DNA of 33,523 nt from JAVKSL01 sp039583695. Lineage in GTDB: Bacteria > Actinomycetota > Acidimicrobiia > Acidimicrobiales > JAJPHD01. The stretch spans positions 1 to 33,523 of the forward strand of contig JAVKSL010000025.1 of assembly GCA_039583695.1 (NCBI GenBank). Direction: 5' to 3'. Both the position numbers and the translations under genes were made by a program. The notes under the pieces were generated by a model. The model was not told the origin of the DNA. It did no database searches and saw only the letters and a list, made by a program, of their open reading frames with translations. Position 1 is the first letter of the stretch. Each line of letters starts with the position of its first letter. Positions 16,764-23,815 of this stretch are shown in pieces.

Positions 16764-17087
16764 GTGGCTGACGTGACAACGCTCTCCGACATGAGCTTCG
16801 ACGAAGTGGTCAAGCTGTCGGACCAACCCGTTCTCGTAGACTTCTGGGCAGAGTGGTGCGGCCCCTGCAAGATGATCACGCCAATCCTGGCGCAGATCGC
16901 CAGCGAGAAGGCCGGGGTCCTCAAGGTGGCCAAGCTCAACGTGGACGACAACTTGGAAATCGCCCGACGCTTCGAGGTGATGAGCATCCCAACGCTGATC
17001 CTCTTCAAGGACGGCGAACCCAAGCTTCGGATAGTCGGTGCCAAGCCCAAGGGCCAGTTGCTGCAGGAGATCTCCGCCTTCCTGTAG
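16764..17087 (+). CDS. trxA: thioredoxin
   Basis: GTG 16764, with GACGAGGAGATGA upstream as Shine-Dalgarno, starts a 107-residue thioredoxin. The active site is WCGPC at 31-35 in FWAEWCGPCKM. The cis-Pro loop is MSIPTLILFKDGEP and the C-terminal helix is present. It is the substrate of the neighbouring TrxB and reduces cytosolic disulfides (for example in ribonucleotide reductase). A 121-base gap separates it from trxB and contains a TTGACA (16707) but no convincing matching -10, so an independent promoter is possible, not shown. Confidence 0.97.
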   Translation: MADVTTLSDMSFDEVVKLSDQPVLVDFWAEWCGPCKMITPILAQIASEKAGVLKVAKLNVDDNLEIARRFEVMSIPTLILFKDGEPKLRIVGAKPKGQLLQEISAFL

Positions 17088-17138
17088 GGGACGTGGGGAC
17101 GCGCCGGCCGCCGAGGTGGGACCGAAGCCCGGCCACAA

Positions 17139-18179
17139 ATGACCAATGATGGCGGGGCGGAGCACCCGCCCCGCTCGGAGGATCCCGGGACTCAGCGACC
17201 CGGGGCGCGATCCCTGAATGCCCTGGCCACGCCGGGGGGTACCGCGGACCTTCAAAGAAGGCTCGTTCAGCTGGCCCTCTTGCGGCCTCCCCTTTCGGGG
17301 ACACTTGATAAGCAGACAAGCACCGCGATCCGCGAGTTTCAGGCTCGGCGAGGATTACGCGTGGACGGGATCTGCGGCGCCCAGACTTGGGCCGCTCTCG
17401 TAGGGGCCGGCTACCTACCTGGTGATCGGCTCCTATATTTCAGGACCCCAATGATGCAAGGTGACGACGTCGCCGAGCTCCAGCGCCAGCTGGGGACCCT
17501 GGGCTTTGACGCCGGGCGGATCGACGGCATGTTTGGTCAGACCACCGCAGAGGCGGTAACCGAGTTCCAGCGCAATGTCGCCATCGCGCCTGACGGGATC
17601 TGCGGTCCAGCCACCCTGGCCGAGCTGGCTCGCCTTCGCTCCGCCCGGTCGGAGGAGGCGCTGGTCGGAATAGTGAGAGAACGGGAGATTCTTCGCCGAT
17701 CTCCTCGCACCTTGGTGGGACGGCGGATCGCCGTCGGCCACCAAGGGGGTCTTGGCGCCCCCGTCGAGACCCTGCGACATCTCCTGAGCACCGTCGGAGC
17801 AGACGCAATTGCCCTCTTGCATCCAGATGGCGCTGCTCTCGCCGCGAATGCCAACCTCGTTGCGGCCGATCTCTATCTGGGAATCCACCTGGATCCAGCC
17901 CTCGATGCGTCTCGCGTGGCTTATTACCGCGGTTATCGCTACGAGTCTGCCGGCGGTCGACACTTGGCGGAGCTGGCACGGGACCAGTTGGACCCGATCT
18001 TCGGCCAAGCCCACCCAGTCTCGATAATCGGGATGACCATTCCCGAGCTTCGCTACTCAAAAATGCCGGCGGTGGTTTGCGAGCTCACTCCTGCCCCCCT
18101 GTTAGTGGAGCACGCTACCGAGCTGGCAGTGGCATTGGTCGCCGCAATGACCGACTGGGCCGCTGCCACCTGGGAATAG
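17139..18179 (+). CDS. CwlM-like protein: two peptidoglycan-binding repeats plus Amidase_3 fold
   Basis: The 346-residue protein has no signal peptide or TM helix. Two PG_binding_1 repeats occur at about 35-90 (TSTAIREFQARRGLRVDGICGAQTW) and 105-165 (AELQRQLGTLGFDAGRIDGMFGQTT), then an N-acetylmuramoyl-L-alanine amidase (Amidase_3) fold. Zinc-site remnants are His in VGHQGG, His in GIHLDP and Glu in VVCELTP, but surrounding residues differ from active enzymes (DPGHGG and HxN motifs are altered). Position after trxA and divergent/convergent to parB matches mycobacterial CwlM, a cytoplasmic non-secreted regulator of MurA. A regulatory rather than lytic role is therefore plausible. It is shorter than CwlM at the C-terminus. 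Confidence 0.85.
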   Translation: MTNDGGAEHPPRSEDPGTQRPGARSLNALATPGGTADLQRRLVQLALLRPPLSGTLDKQTSTAIREFQARRGLRVDGICGAQTWAALVGAGYLPGDRLLYFRTPMMQGDDVAELQRQLGTLGFDAGRIDGMFGQTTAEAVTEFQRNVAIAPDGICGPATLAELARLRSARSEEALVGIVREREILRRSPRTLVGRRIAVGHQGGLGAPVETLRHLLSTVGADAIALLHPDGAALAANANLVAADLYLGIHLDPALDASRVAYYRGYRYESAGGRHLAELARDQLDPIFGQAHPVSIIGMTIPELRYSKMPAVVCELTPAPLLVEHATELAVALVAAMTDWAAATWE

Positions 18180-18211
18180 CCTCCAAGCCGACTGAGCGCA
18201 CATACGTTCGT

Positions 18212-18236
18212 ACCCGGCGCCGTCACGGCGCTGGGT
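18212..18236. terminator. strong hairpin between convergent cwlM-like and parB genes
   Basis: An 11-bp stem with one G-T pair (ACCCGGCGCCG / CGGCGCTGGGT) and a 3-base TCA loop lies 32 bases after the amidase stop. No T-tract follows on either side, but the position between convergent genes fits a terminator working in both directions. Confidence 0.6.
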
Positions 18237-18239
18237 GTC

Positions 18240-18264
18240 GCTGATCCCCAGCCTGTGGATCAGC
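18240..18264 (-). terminator. second hairpin at the parB stop
   Basis: GCTGATCC at 18240-18247 and GGATCAGC at 18257-18264 make a perfect 8-bp inverted repeat with a 9-base loop overlapping the parB stop codon (18260-18262). It may end parAB transcription. Its right half contains TGTGGATCA, one base away from a DnaA box. Confidence 0.4.
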
Positions 18265-19168
18265 CTGTTACGACCCTGGAGCCACTACCCGGAGGGCCAT
18301 CAACCATGGCTCGATAGATGCGCTCTAGATCCTCGACTGTGGCAAAGTCAATCACCACCCGGCCTTTGCCCAGTCCCAGCTCCACCTTCACTCGGGTGTC
18401 AAGACGGGCCGCGAGCAGCTCTTCGAGTTCCAACACCGGGGCTGGCCGCACCTGAGCGCTTCGAGAGCGCGTTCGCTTACCAGGTGGCGCCGCCGGTCCT
18501 TCGTTCCTCATCCTTACTGCATCCTCGACTGCGCGCACGGAAAGGTTCTCTGCCACGGCGCGACGTGCAAGGCTCTCCTGAAATGCCCGATCCGGCGTTC
18601 CCAATAGGGCCCGGGCATGGCCCGGGCTCAATGATCGCTCAGCTACCAGCCGCTGGACCAGGGGGGGCAGCTGTAGGAGGCGCAGCGTGTTGGTCACTGT
18701 CGTTCGGCTCTTGCCCACCCGGCGAGCCAGATCCTCATGGGTGAGGCCAAAGTCCTCGATCAGCTGCTGATAGGCGGCCGCCTCTTCCAGACCACTCAGG
18801 TCTTCCCGATGCAGGTTCTCGACCAACGCCTGCTCCAGGGTCGAGATGTCATCGGCCACCTGGACGAGTGCGGGGATGAGCTGCAAGCCGGCCCGCCTCG
18901 CGGCCCGCCAGCGACGTTCACCGGCAATCAGCTCGAATTGGTCGTCACCCACGGGACGCACCAGCACCGGCTGAAGCACGCCGAGGGTGGCGATCGACGC
19001 CGCGAGGCCGGCAAGAGTCTCCTCGTCTAGGTTGGTGCGAGGTTGGTAAGGATTCGGCCGGATACAGCTGATGGGAACGCTGCGGAACACCGCGTCCCGG
19101 TCAGTCCCGCCTTCGGTCGGGATCAGGGCCCCAAGTCCCTTACCCAGCCCTCCTCGCCGCATCTGCAC
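18260..19168 (-). CDS. parB: chromosome partition protein ParB
   Basis: The 302-residue protein starts with the ParA-stimulating peptide MRRGGLGKGLGALIP. The ParB/Srx CTPase domain follows with IRPNPYQPR, GVLQPVLVRP, the GERRWRA box at 83-89 and ENLHRED. A KorB-type helix-turn-helix (LTHEDLARRVGKSRTTVTNTLRLLQLP) recognises parS, and a C-terminal dimerisation domain ends the protein. It loads on parS as a CTP-dependent sliding clamp. It overlaps the parA stop by about 29 bases; ATG 19162 is an alternative start. It is distal in the parA-parB operon, convergent with the cwlM-like gene. Confidence 0.97.
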   Translation of the reverse strand: MQMRRGGLGKGLGALIPTEGGTDRDAVFRSVPISCIRPNPYQPRTNLDEETLAGLAASIATLGVLQPVLVRPVGDDQFELIAGERRWRAARRAGLQLIPALVQVADDISTLEQALVENLHREDLSGLEEAAAYQQLIEDFGLTHEDLARRVGKSRTTVTNTLRLLQLPPLVQRLVAERSLSPGHARALLGTPDRAFQESLARRAVAENLSVRAVEDAVRMRNEGPAAPPGKRTRSRSAQVRPAPVLELEELLAARLDTRVKVELGLGKGRVVIDFATVEDLERIYRAMVDGPPGSGSRVVTG

Positions 19169-20114
19169 TCACCTCCCTGGCCAAATCCCGGTAAGCAATG
19201 GACCCCCGTGATGTCGGATCGAAGACCGTGATGGGCTGGCCGAACGAAGGTGCCTCCGAGATTCGCACAGATCTTGGAACCACGCTCCGGCAGACCCGTG
19301 CCCCAAAGTGCAGTCGCACCTCCTCGGCCACCTGGCCCGCCAAGTTAGTTCGCGCGTCGTACATGGTGAGCACGATCGTGCTTACCGCCAAGCCTGGATT
19401 GAGCTTCGACTGGACCAGCTGCACATTGCTCAGGAGCTGTCCCAGGCCCTCCAAGGCGTAGTACTCGCACTGAATCGGCACCATCACCTCGTCCGCTGCC
19501 GCAAGGGCGTTGACCGTGATCAGACCCAGCGACGGAGGGCAGTCGATGAACACAAAGTCATACTCCTCCCGGGCCGCCACAAGTGCCCGCCGTAGCTTGA
19601 GCTCCCGACTGAACTGTGGGACCAGCTCGATCTCCGCCCCGGCTAGGTCCACACTGGAAGGGGCCACAAACAGGTTGCGCACGCTGGTGGGCTCGACGCA
19701 GTCCTCAAGGGGCAGGTCTCGCATAAGGACGTCGTAGATCGAAAACTCCAGGCTCCGGCTGTCCACTCCCATCCCTGTCGTGGCATTGCCCTGAGGATCC
19801 AGGTCCACGACCAAGATCCGGTGCCTCATCTCGGCCAAGGCTGCACCCAGGTTGACCGCTGTCGTCGTCTTGCCCACGCCTCCCTTCTGGTTGGCTACGG
19901 CGATCACCCTCGCCTTGGCGACCGGCCCAGCTCCGGTGGTGCTCGGGGCTCCAGAAACCTTTGGATACGACGCCCTCAAGCCCACGTCGTTTGGTGGATT
20001 GGCCCTGGATTGGTACAGGCGACGGACTGGTTCGGTCTGGTCGCCGACGGGGCGGGGGAAGACGGGCACACAACTATCTTCGCTGTTCCAAGCGCCGAGG
20101 TCAAGAAGCCTCAT
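19140..20114 (-). CDS. parA: chromosome partition ATPase ParA (Soj)
   Basis: ATG 20114 gives 324 residues. The deviant Walker A KGGVGKTT is at 77-84 (ANQKGGVGKTTTAVNLGAALA), Walker A' is VVDLDPQGNAT, Walker B lies in YDFVFIDCPPSLGLI, and EYYALEGLGQLL and SIAYRDLAREV close the domain. It forms ATP-dependent dimers on the nucleoid and moves ParB-parS complexes. An unconserved 68-residue N-terminal extension precedes the ATPase, as in several Actinobacteria. Alternative upstream starts would run through parS and the rsmG remnants and are not used. The start codon directly abuts parS, suggesting that ParB binding affects parAB expression. Confidence 0.95.
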   Translation of the reverse strand: MRLLDLGAWNSEDSCVPVFPRPVGDQTEPVRRLYQSRANPPNDVGLRASYPKVSGAPSTTGAGPVAKARVIAVANQKGGVGKTTTAVNLGAALAEMRHRILVVDLDPQGNATTGMGVDSRSLEFSIYDVLMRDLPLEDCVEPTSVRNLFVAPSSVDLAGAEIELVPQFSRELKLRRALVAAREEYDFVFIDCPPSLGLITVNALAAADEVMVPIQCEYYALEGLGQLLSNVQLVQSKLNPGLAVSTIVLTMYDARTNLAGQVAEEVRLHFGARVCRSVVPRSVRISEAPSFGQPITVFDPTSRGSIAYRDLAREVSADAARRAG

Positions 20115-20129
20115 GTTCCACGTGAAACA
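20114..20129. promoter_or_regulatory. parS: parS centromere site
   Basis: TGTTCCACGTGAAACA matches the bacterial parS consensus TGTTNCACGTGAAACA at every position. Its first base is also the complement of the A of the parA ATG, so the site overlaps the start codon and would be the parAB operator as well as a partition site. It is the only copy I found in the window. Confidence 0.93.
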
Positions 20130-20130
20130 A

Positions 20131-20390
20131 TTGGTTGTGGTCGTAAGAGGGACTTGAGGGTCCGGTGTTTCTGGTCTCAAAGTCTCTACCTTCTGGCCAG
20201 CGAGCTGGGACTGTCGGCACGGGTAACAGTCCTCACAAGGGTAGGCCCGAGAAGGTCGCCCGGCAGGCACGACGGCGTGAGGCCACCGGCGTGGTTGTGG
20301 CACGGGCTTTCGACCAGCCACCTGCAACCGCGGAATGTGGGTCGACCCTGGTGTGCCCAGGAGGCATCATGGTGATCTCAGATCCCCCAG
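20131..20390 (+). pseudogene. rsmG: rsmG C-terminal half, inverted and frameshifted
   Basis: On the plus strand, opposite to parA and jag, one frame (from about 20163) reads YLLASELGLSARVTVLT. After a shift at about 20245-20250 another frame reads GRPEKVARQARRREATGV, then VVARAFDQPPATAECGSTLV, then CPGGIMVISDPP. These match, in order, the helix after motif I and the ARxF...AEC...PGG...VSxPP region of actinobacterial RsmG (16S rRNA m7G527 methyltransferase), which normally sits here between jag and parA on the same strand as those genes. There is no start codon, no N-terminus and no C-terminal tail. Assignment rests on remembered family patterns, not a search. Confidence 0.65.
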
Positions 20391-20451
20391 CGCCGAGCGC
20401 CGGGACTCCCGCTCCGGAGCCCAGATCGAGCACGGAATCAGGACGATGGCG
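20390..20451 (-). pseudogene. rsmG: rsmG SAM-binding motif I fragment
   Basis: On the minus strand, starting within the jag stop region, a short frame reads HRPDSVLDLGSGAGVPALG (20392-20448). VLDLGSGAGVP is the SAM-binding motif I of RsmG. It is in the expected orientation, but the roughly 60 N-terminal residues are missing. It ends exactly where the plus-strand fragment with VISDPP begins, so motif I and the rest of the enzyme face each other in opposite orientations. Confidence 0.65.
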
Positions 20452-21253
20452 TCATCACGACTCGTCGCCGTGGTTCCTCTCCCTCTGAGTGTGTGTCCAC
20501 TCCTTCGATCGTGCCGGCCGTCGCGTGAACTACCTTGCGATCAGCCGGCGCCATCGGCTCGAGAACCAACTCCACGCCGTCTCTCAGCACTTCTTCGGCG
20601 CGCTCACGAGTAAAGGCCTCCAGAGCCAGGCGGCGCTTACGACGATAGCCGGCGACGTCCACCAGAAGCCGGCCCTGCAACGCTCCGGTGCGACGCTGGA
20701 CGACCACGCGTGCCAGATCTTGAAGCGCGTCCACGGTGGCGCCCCGGGCACCGACCAGCAGCACCAGGTCCCGACCGGTGATCGCCGCCTCGACAACGCC
20801 GTCATCTACCTCCGATATGTTCACCTCCGCAAAAGCACCAAACCTGTCAAGCACTCCCATCAGGAAAGTCCTGGCCACCTCAGCCTGTTCTGCGAGGTCG
20901 GCGCCTACTGCCATCGTCCGGCCCTCACCCTTGCCAGCCGTCACCTGAGAAGTCGCCTGGCTGTTCGGAACCCCGTTTGCGGGCTGTTGGTTGCCCGTTG
21001 AGCACGTGTGTCCTGAGCCAGCCCCGGCACGCTGGTCCCGGCGCCGTTCCCTTACGCCACGCTGGGGTACCCTCACCGTGGTCGGGCGGACTCGTGCCCG
21101 CACCCGCGCCTCGCTACGCACCCGACCAAAAAGACCCGGCCGGGCTTCGCTCAGCACCACGATCTCGGCGTCTCGCTCGGTCACGCCGAGCTCTGCTAAA
21201 GCGTCCGCGGTGGCTTCTGCGATGGTTCGACCGGTCGTCTCTACCCAATCCAC
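20438..21253 (-). CDS. jag: Jag/KhpB RNA-binding protein (Jag-N, KH, R3H)
   Basis: GTG 21253 has a strong AAGGAGAA Shine-Dalgarno, so I use it rather than a longer upstream frame running into yidC. The 271-residue product has a Jag_N domain at about 1-52 (VETTGRTIAEATADALAELGV, EARPGLFGRV) and a variable linker of about 70 residues. A KH domain follows with ITGRDLVLLVGARGATVDALQDLARVVVQRR, and an R3H domain with RERAEEVLRDGVELVLEPMAPADRKVVH, ending SEGEEPRRRVVM. It is a cytosolic RNA-binding partner usually encoded after yidC, linked to small-RNA binding and envelope control. Confidence 0.95.
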   Translation of the reverse strand: MDWVETTGRTIAEATADALAELGVTERDAEIVVLSEARPGLFGRVRSEARVRARVRPTTVRVPQRGVRERRRDQRAGAGSGHTCSTGNQQPANGVPNSQATSQVTAGKGEGRTMAVGADLAEQAEVARTFLMGVLDRFGAFAEVNISEVDDGVVEAAITGRDLVLLVGARGATVDALQDLARVVVQRRTGALQGRLLVDVAGYRRKRRLALEAFTRERAEEVLRDGVELVLEPMAPADRKVVHATAGTIEGVDTHSEGEEPRRRVVMTPSS

Positions 21254-21299
21254 CTGATTCTCCTTTTTTACCTGAGGTGTCCGAGCGCGGTTGGAGCAC

Positions 21300-22853
21300 C
21301 TAGCGCGGTCGTCGAGCGCGTTTGGCGCGAGACCGGTTAGGTGAAGGGTCCGGCCTATCTCGGGGTTGCTTGGATGGGGATCTTGCGGGCTGAGTCGTGG
21401 TCCTGGCAGGTGCCCGTGCTTCATTGGCCACAACGGTGGCCGCTTCGCGCGGCCGTCGAGCCCAGCTCGAGTCATTGGGGCTGGCGCTATCCTTCGGCAG
21501 CTTGGTGGTTCGCGAGCCCGACCGCCCGGTGACGTTCGGCTTCGCTGTCGGCCCGGCTCCATTCGAGGCCGGCCGAGCTTGTTCGGACGGGAGCCTCGCA
21601 CCGTTGGGAGTGACTGACGGCTTCGTTCCACTCTTGGGTTTGGAACCGGAGCCGCCTGGCTTCACAACCTTTGACCTGGTTCCCGACTGTGCTTGCGGTC
21701 TTGACGGACCTGCCCCTGTCCCGTTGGAATCAGAGGTGCCTCGGCCGTTGGCCGGGGACGCCTCCGTTCGCGCACCAGTGTCCGTCTTGGGCGTAGGAAC
21801 TGTCCTGGCTTTGGCCGCACTCTTGGCTTTCGCTGGCGTGGTCCCGGGCCGAGTGGTTGACTCCTTCGTGGGAAGGCGGGCCGATGCGCGAGTGGTCGGG
21901 CGGCCATCGGACGTCTTGGTAGTGCCTTTGGCGCCAGCGTTGGCCAGCAACTCTGCTCGGGCGGCCCGCAAAGAGGCGAAGAGGCCGCCCTGAGCAGGCT
22001 CATCCGAGGAAAGCTTCGCTGAGCCACGCACAACAACGCCCTGCTCCGCGTTGTCCGCCTCCTTCACGGCCTCCGCGTGCCCCCTGACCTGCGGGTCAAA
22101 GCGGTACATGAGCTCCTGCTGTCCGATGCGGAACAGGCTGGAGACCAAGAAATAGACGTTCACACCTGCGGGTATGGCCAGGTAGATGAACCCGAAGATC
22201 AGTGGCATGAACTTCATGACCGCCTGAGTCTGCGCCGCTGCCCCGGTCTGTTTCGGCGAGCGCGAGCTGAGCTGGCGCATCTGGACGAACTGAAGCCCTA
22301 TGCAGACCACGAGCAGTCCATAGAACGGCAGGGCGGCAAGGAAGCTTCCGTGGGACGAGGTCGCAGCCTTGGCCAGGTTCATGCCAAACGAGGTCATGGC
22401 GCCATGGGCAGCGACCAGGTTTTTGTACAGCAGGCTGGTATGCGAGATGTATTCCGGCTCTACCGTGCGAACCTTGGTGACCAGCACCGTTCTGGTCAGC
22501 CCCTCGATCATCCTGTACAGCACGAAGAACACGGGCAGTTGGATCAGCATCGGGAGACAGCCGCCGGCGGGGTTGACGCCATTGGCTTTGTACAAGGCCA
22601 TGATCTCGGTCTGCTGCGCCATCTTGTCGTTCTTGTACTTCTCCTTCAGCTTGTTGGCCTCGGGCTGAAGACGCTGCATGGCCAGCATCGAACGTGTGCT
22701 CTTGATAGTGAGTGGAGCGAGGACCACCATCACAGTCACGGTGAACAGCGCGATCGCCACGGCATAGTTGGGCACCAGGCCATACCAAAAGACAAGAATG
22801 TAGGCCAGCGCGTGAAACAGCGGGTGGAACAGCTTGCCAATCTCGGTCAGCAC
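21300..22853 (-). CDS. yidC: membrane protein insertase YidC with long C-terminal tail
   Basis: GTG 22853 (GAGGGGG upstream, overlapping yidD by 7 bases) gives 517 residues; ATG 22910 is a longer alternative. The insertase core occupies about 1-255: YILVFWYGLVPNYAVAIALF, the conserved LTIKSTRSM with the groove Arg, the coiled cytoplasmic loop LQPEANKLKEKYKNDK, GGCLPMLIQLPVFFVLYRMIEG, PFYGLLVVCIGLQFVQ and MPLIFGFIYLAIPAGVNVYFLVSSLFRI. From about 255 to 517 the protein is a low-complexity, Lys/Arg/Thr/Ser/Pro/Ala-rich cytoplasmic tail. YidC inserts membrane proteins alone or with SecYEG. The basic tail could bind ribosomes as in Oxa1; that is an inference. Confidence 0.96.
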   Translation of the reverse strand: MLTEIGKLFHPLFHALAYILVFWYGLVPNYAVAIALFTVTVMVVLAPLTIKSTRSMLAMQRLQPEANKLKEKYKNDKMAQQTEIMALYKANGVNPAGGCLPMLIQLPVFFVLYRMIEGLTRTVLVTKVRTVEPEYISHTSLLYKNLVAAHGAMTSFGMNLAKAATSSHGSFLAALPFYGLLVVCIGLQFVQMRQLSSRSPKQTGAAAQTQAVMKFMPLIFGFIYLAIPAGVNVYFLVSSLFRIGQQELMYRFDPQVRGHAEAVKEADNAEQGVVVRGSAKLSSDEPAQGGLFASLRAARAELLANAGAKGTTKTSDGRPTTRASARLPTKESTTRPGTTPAKAKSAAKARTVPTPKTDTGARTEASPANGRGTSDSNGTGAGPSRPQAQSGTRSKVVKPGGSGSKPKSGTKPSVTPNGARLPSEQARPASNGAGPTAKPNVTGRSGSRTTKLPKDSASPNDSSWARRPREAATVVANEARAPARTTTQPARSPSKQPRDRPDPSPNRSRAKRARRPR

Positions 22854-23095
22854 GGCGCTGGCCCCCTCGGAGGCACTGGGTCGGCTCCGTGGCCACCCCA
22901 GGGATGACATCGGGCCAGCCTGCGAACCGCCAGCCAGCTACCCCGCACAGGGCCATGCACCTCGATCGCTTCCACGGCGTAGCTCGAGCATGTTGGCATG
23001 AACCTACAGCTGGGCAGCCTTCCCTGATGCGCCAGCTGGTACAGCTGTACCAGTCTGACTAGAACGGTGCCAACGCGGTCTCCGATTGCCGACAC
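22847..23095 (-). CDS. yidD: YidD membrane protein insertion efficiency factor
   Basis: The family signature is complete: QLYQLAHQGRLPSCRFMPTCSSYAVEAIEVHG followed by GSWLAVRRLARCHPWGGHGADPVP. The three conserved Cys and the amphipathic N-terminal helix are present. From GTG 23095 it is 82 residues, normal for YidD; no ATG is nearby, and TTG 23104 is another possible start. The frame stays open far upstream through rnpA, but that part is a shadow. It lies between rnpA and yidC, the conserved order, and helps YidC-dependent insertion at the inner membrane. Confidence 0.92.
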   Translation of the reverse strand: MSAIGDRVGTVLVRLVQLYQLAHQGRLPSCRFMPTCSSYAVEAIEVHGPVRGSWLAVRRLARCHPWGGHGADPVPPRGPAPC

Positions 23096-23169
23096 CCCTT
23101 CCAAGATGCCACTAGTGGCTGGAGGAACGTCAGTTCGACCAAACGCTAGGCTAATAGTGCTGTCTCCGG

Positions 23170-23508
23170 TCACCGGCGTCCATCCGCGGCTAGGACTTCG
23201 ATGGCCCGAGAGATCGAGATCCTCAAGTCCGTGAACGACGATCGGCTCGCCTGAGGCGCGGCGCTCACCAGGTAGGACCCAGCTGGTAGCACGGACGCCG
23301 TCTCGGCAAAGATGGCCCTCAGCCTCCGCCGCACCAGGTTGCGTTCGACAGCCCCCCCCACTTTCCGGCTCACAGCGTAGGCCACACGTGGCTTGCCCGG
23401 CACTGCACCTTCGACCCACGAGACGGTGACCGGTCCGCACCGTGCTTGACCCGACGGTCGACGAAGGTCGACGAAGGTGGCTCGATCCGAGATCCGACCA
23501 ATGGCCAT
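23170..23508 (-). CDS. rnpA: ribonuclease P protein component
   Basis: The conserved RNA-binding block is present: AYAVSRKVGGAVERNLVRRRLRAIF, matching the family RNR motif, followed by SYLVSAAPQASRSSFTDL. ATG 23508 gives 112 residues starting MAIGRISDRATFVDLRR, the usual N-terminus. GTG 23532, which overlaps the rpmH stop (GTGA), would add 8 residues and is also plausible. The protein partners M1 RNA in tRNA 5' maturation. A perfect tandem 10-mer (GTCGACGAAG twice near 23457-23476) lies in its 5' third. Confidence 0.94.
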   Translation of the reverse strand: MAIGRISDRATFVDLRRPSGQARCGPVTVSWVEGAVPGKPRVAYAVSRKVGGAVERNLVRRRLRAIFAETASVLPAGSYLVSAAPQASRSSFTDLRISISRAIEVLAADGRR

Positions 23509-23528
23509 ACTGCTCGGAGTCCACGTGC

Positions 23529-23663
23529 TCACGCGGAAAGACGATGGCGACCCTTGAGACGGCGCGACCTCAAGATCGCCCTTCCGGCTCGTGTCGACAT
23601 CCTGTGGCGAAACCCGTGGTTCTTGGCTCGCTTGCGGGTGTTCGGCTGATATGTACGCTTCAT
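23529..23663 (-). CDS. rpmH: 50S ribosomal protein L34
   Basis: ATG 23663, with GGAGAGGAGAG as Shine-Dalgarno, encodes 44 residues beginning MKRTYQPNTRKRAKNHGFR and ending GRAILRSRRLKGRHRLSA. This is the full L34 consensus and normal length. It heads the rpmH-rnpA-yidD-yidC-jag minus-strand operon and is divergent from dnaA across a 152-base spacer. Confidence 0.98.
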   Translation of the reverse strand: MKRTYQPNTRKRAKNHGFRHRMSTRAGRAILRSRRLKGRHRLSA

Positions 23664-23759
23664 GACTCTCCTCTCCGGCCCAACGCACCTCGGGATCTCA
23701 AAGCCCACCGGGCTAAGCCAACCTTCTCTCGCGGATGCTACCCTTCGACCGTTACCACC

Positions 23760-23792
23760 CTGTCCACACCCTGTGGACAACACTGTGGACAA
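23760..23792. promoter_or_regulatory. DnaA-box cluster upstream of dnaA
   Basis: Two exact copies of TGTGGACAA (23772-23780 and 23784-23792), the reverse complement of the actinobacterial DnaA box TTGTCCACA, are spaced 12 bases apart, about one helical turn. A weaker CTGTCCACA is at 23760-23768 in the opposite orientation. They sit 24 bases before the dnaA start and probably mediate DnaA autoregulation and/or form one lobe of oriC. Confidence 0.8.
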
Positions 23793-23815
23793 CCGAGATC
23801 TGAGAGGTGGGAGGC

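Noticed and set aside
20115..20327. Longer ParA reading upstream of 20114
   Set aside because: It would translate parS and the antisense of the rsmG remnant; the ATG at 20114 is sufficient.
21397..21993. 198-codon plus-strand frame across the YidC tail
   Set aside because: Antisense of the low-complexity tail; Val/Ala/Pro-rich product with no motif.
23457..23476. Tandem 10-mer GTCGACGAAG
   Set aside because: It is inside rnpA and in keeping with its coding sequence (Val-Asp-Leu-Arg-Arg); too short to call a functional repeat.
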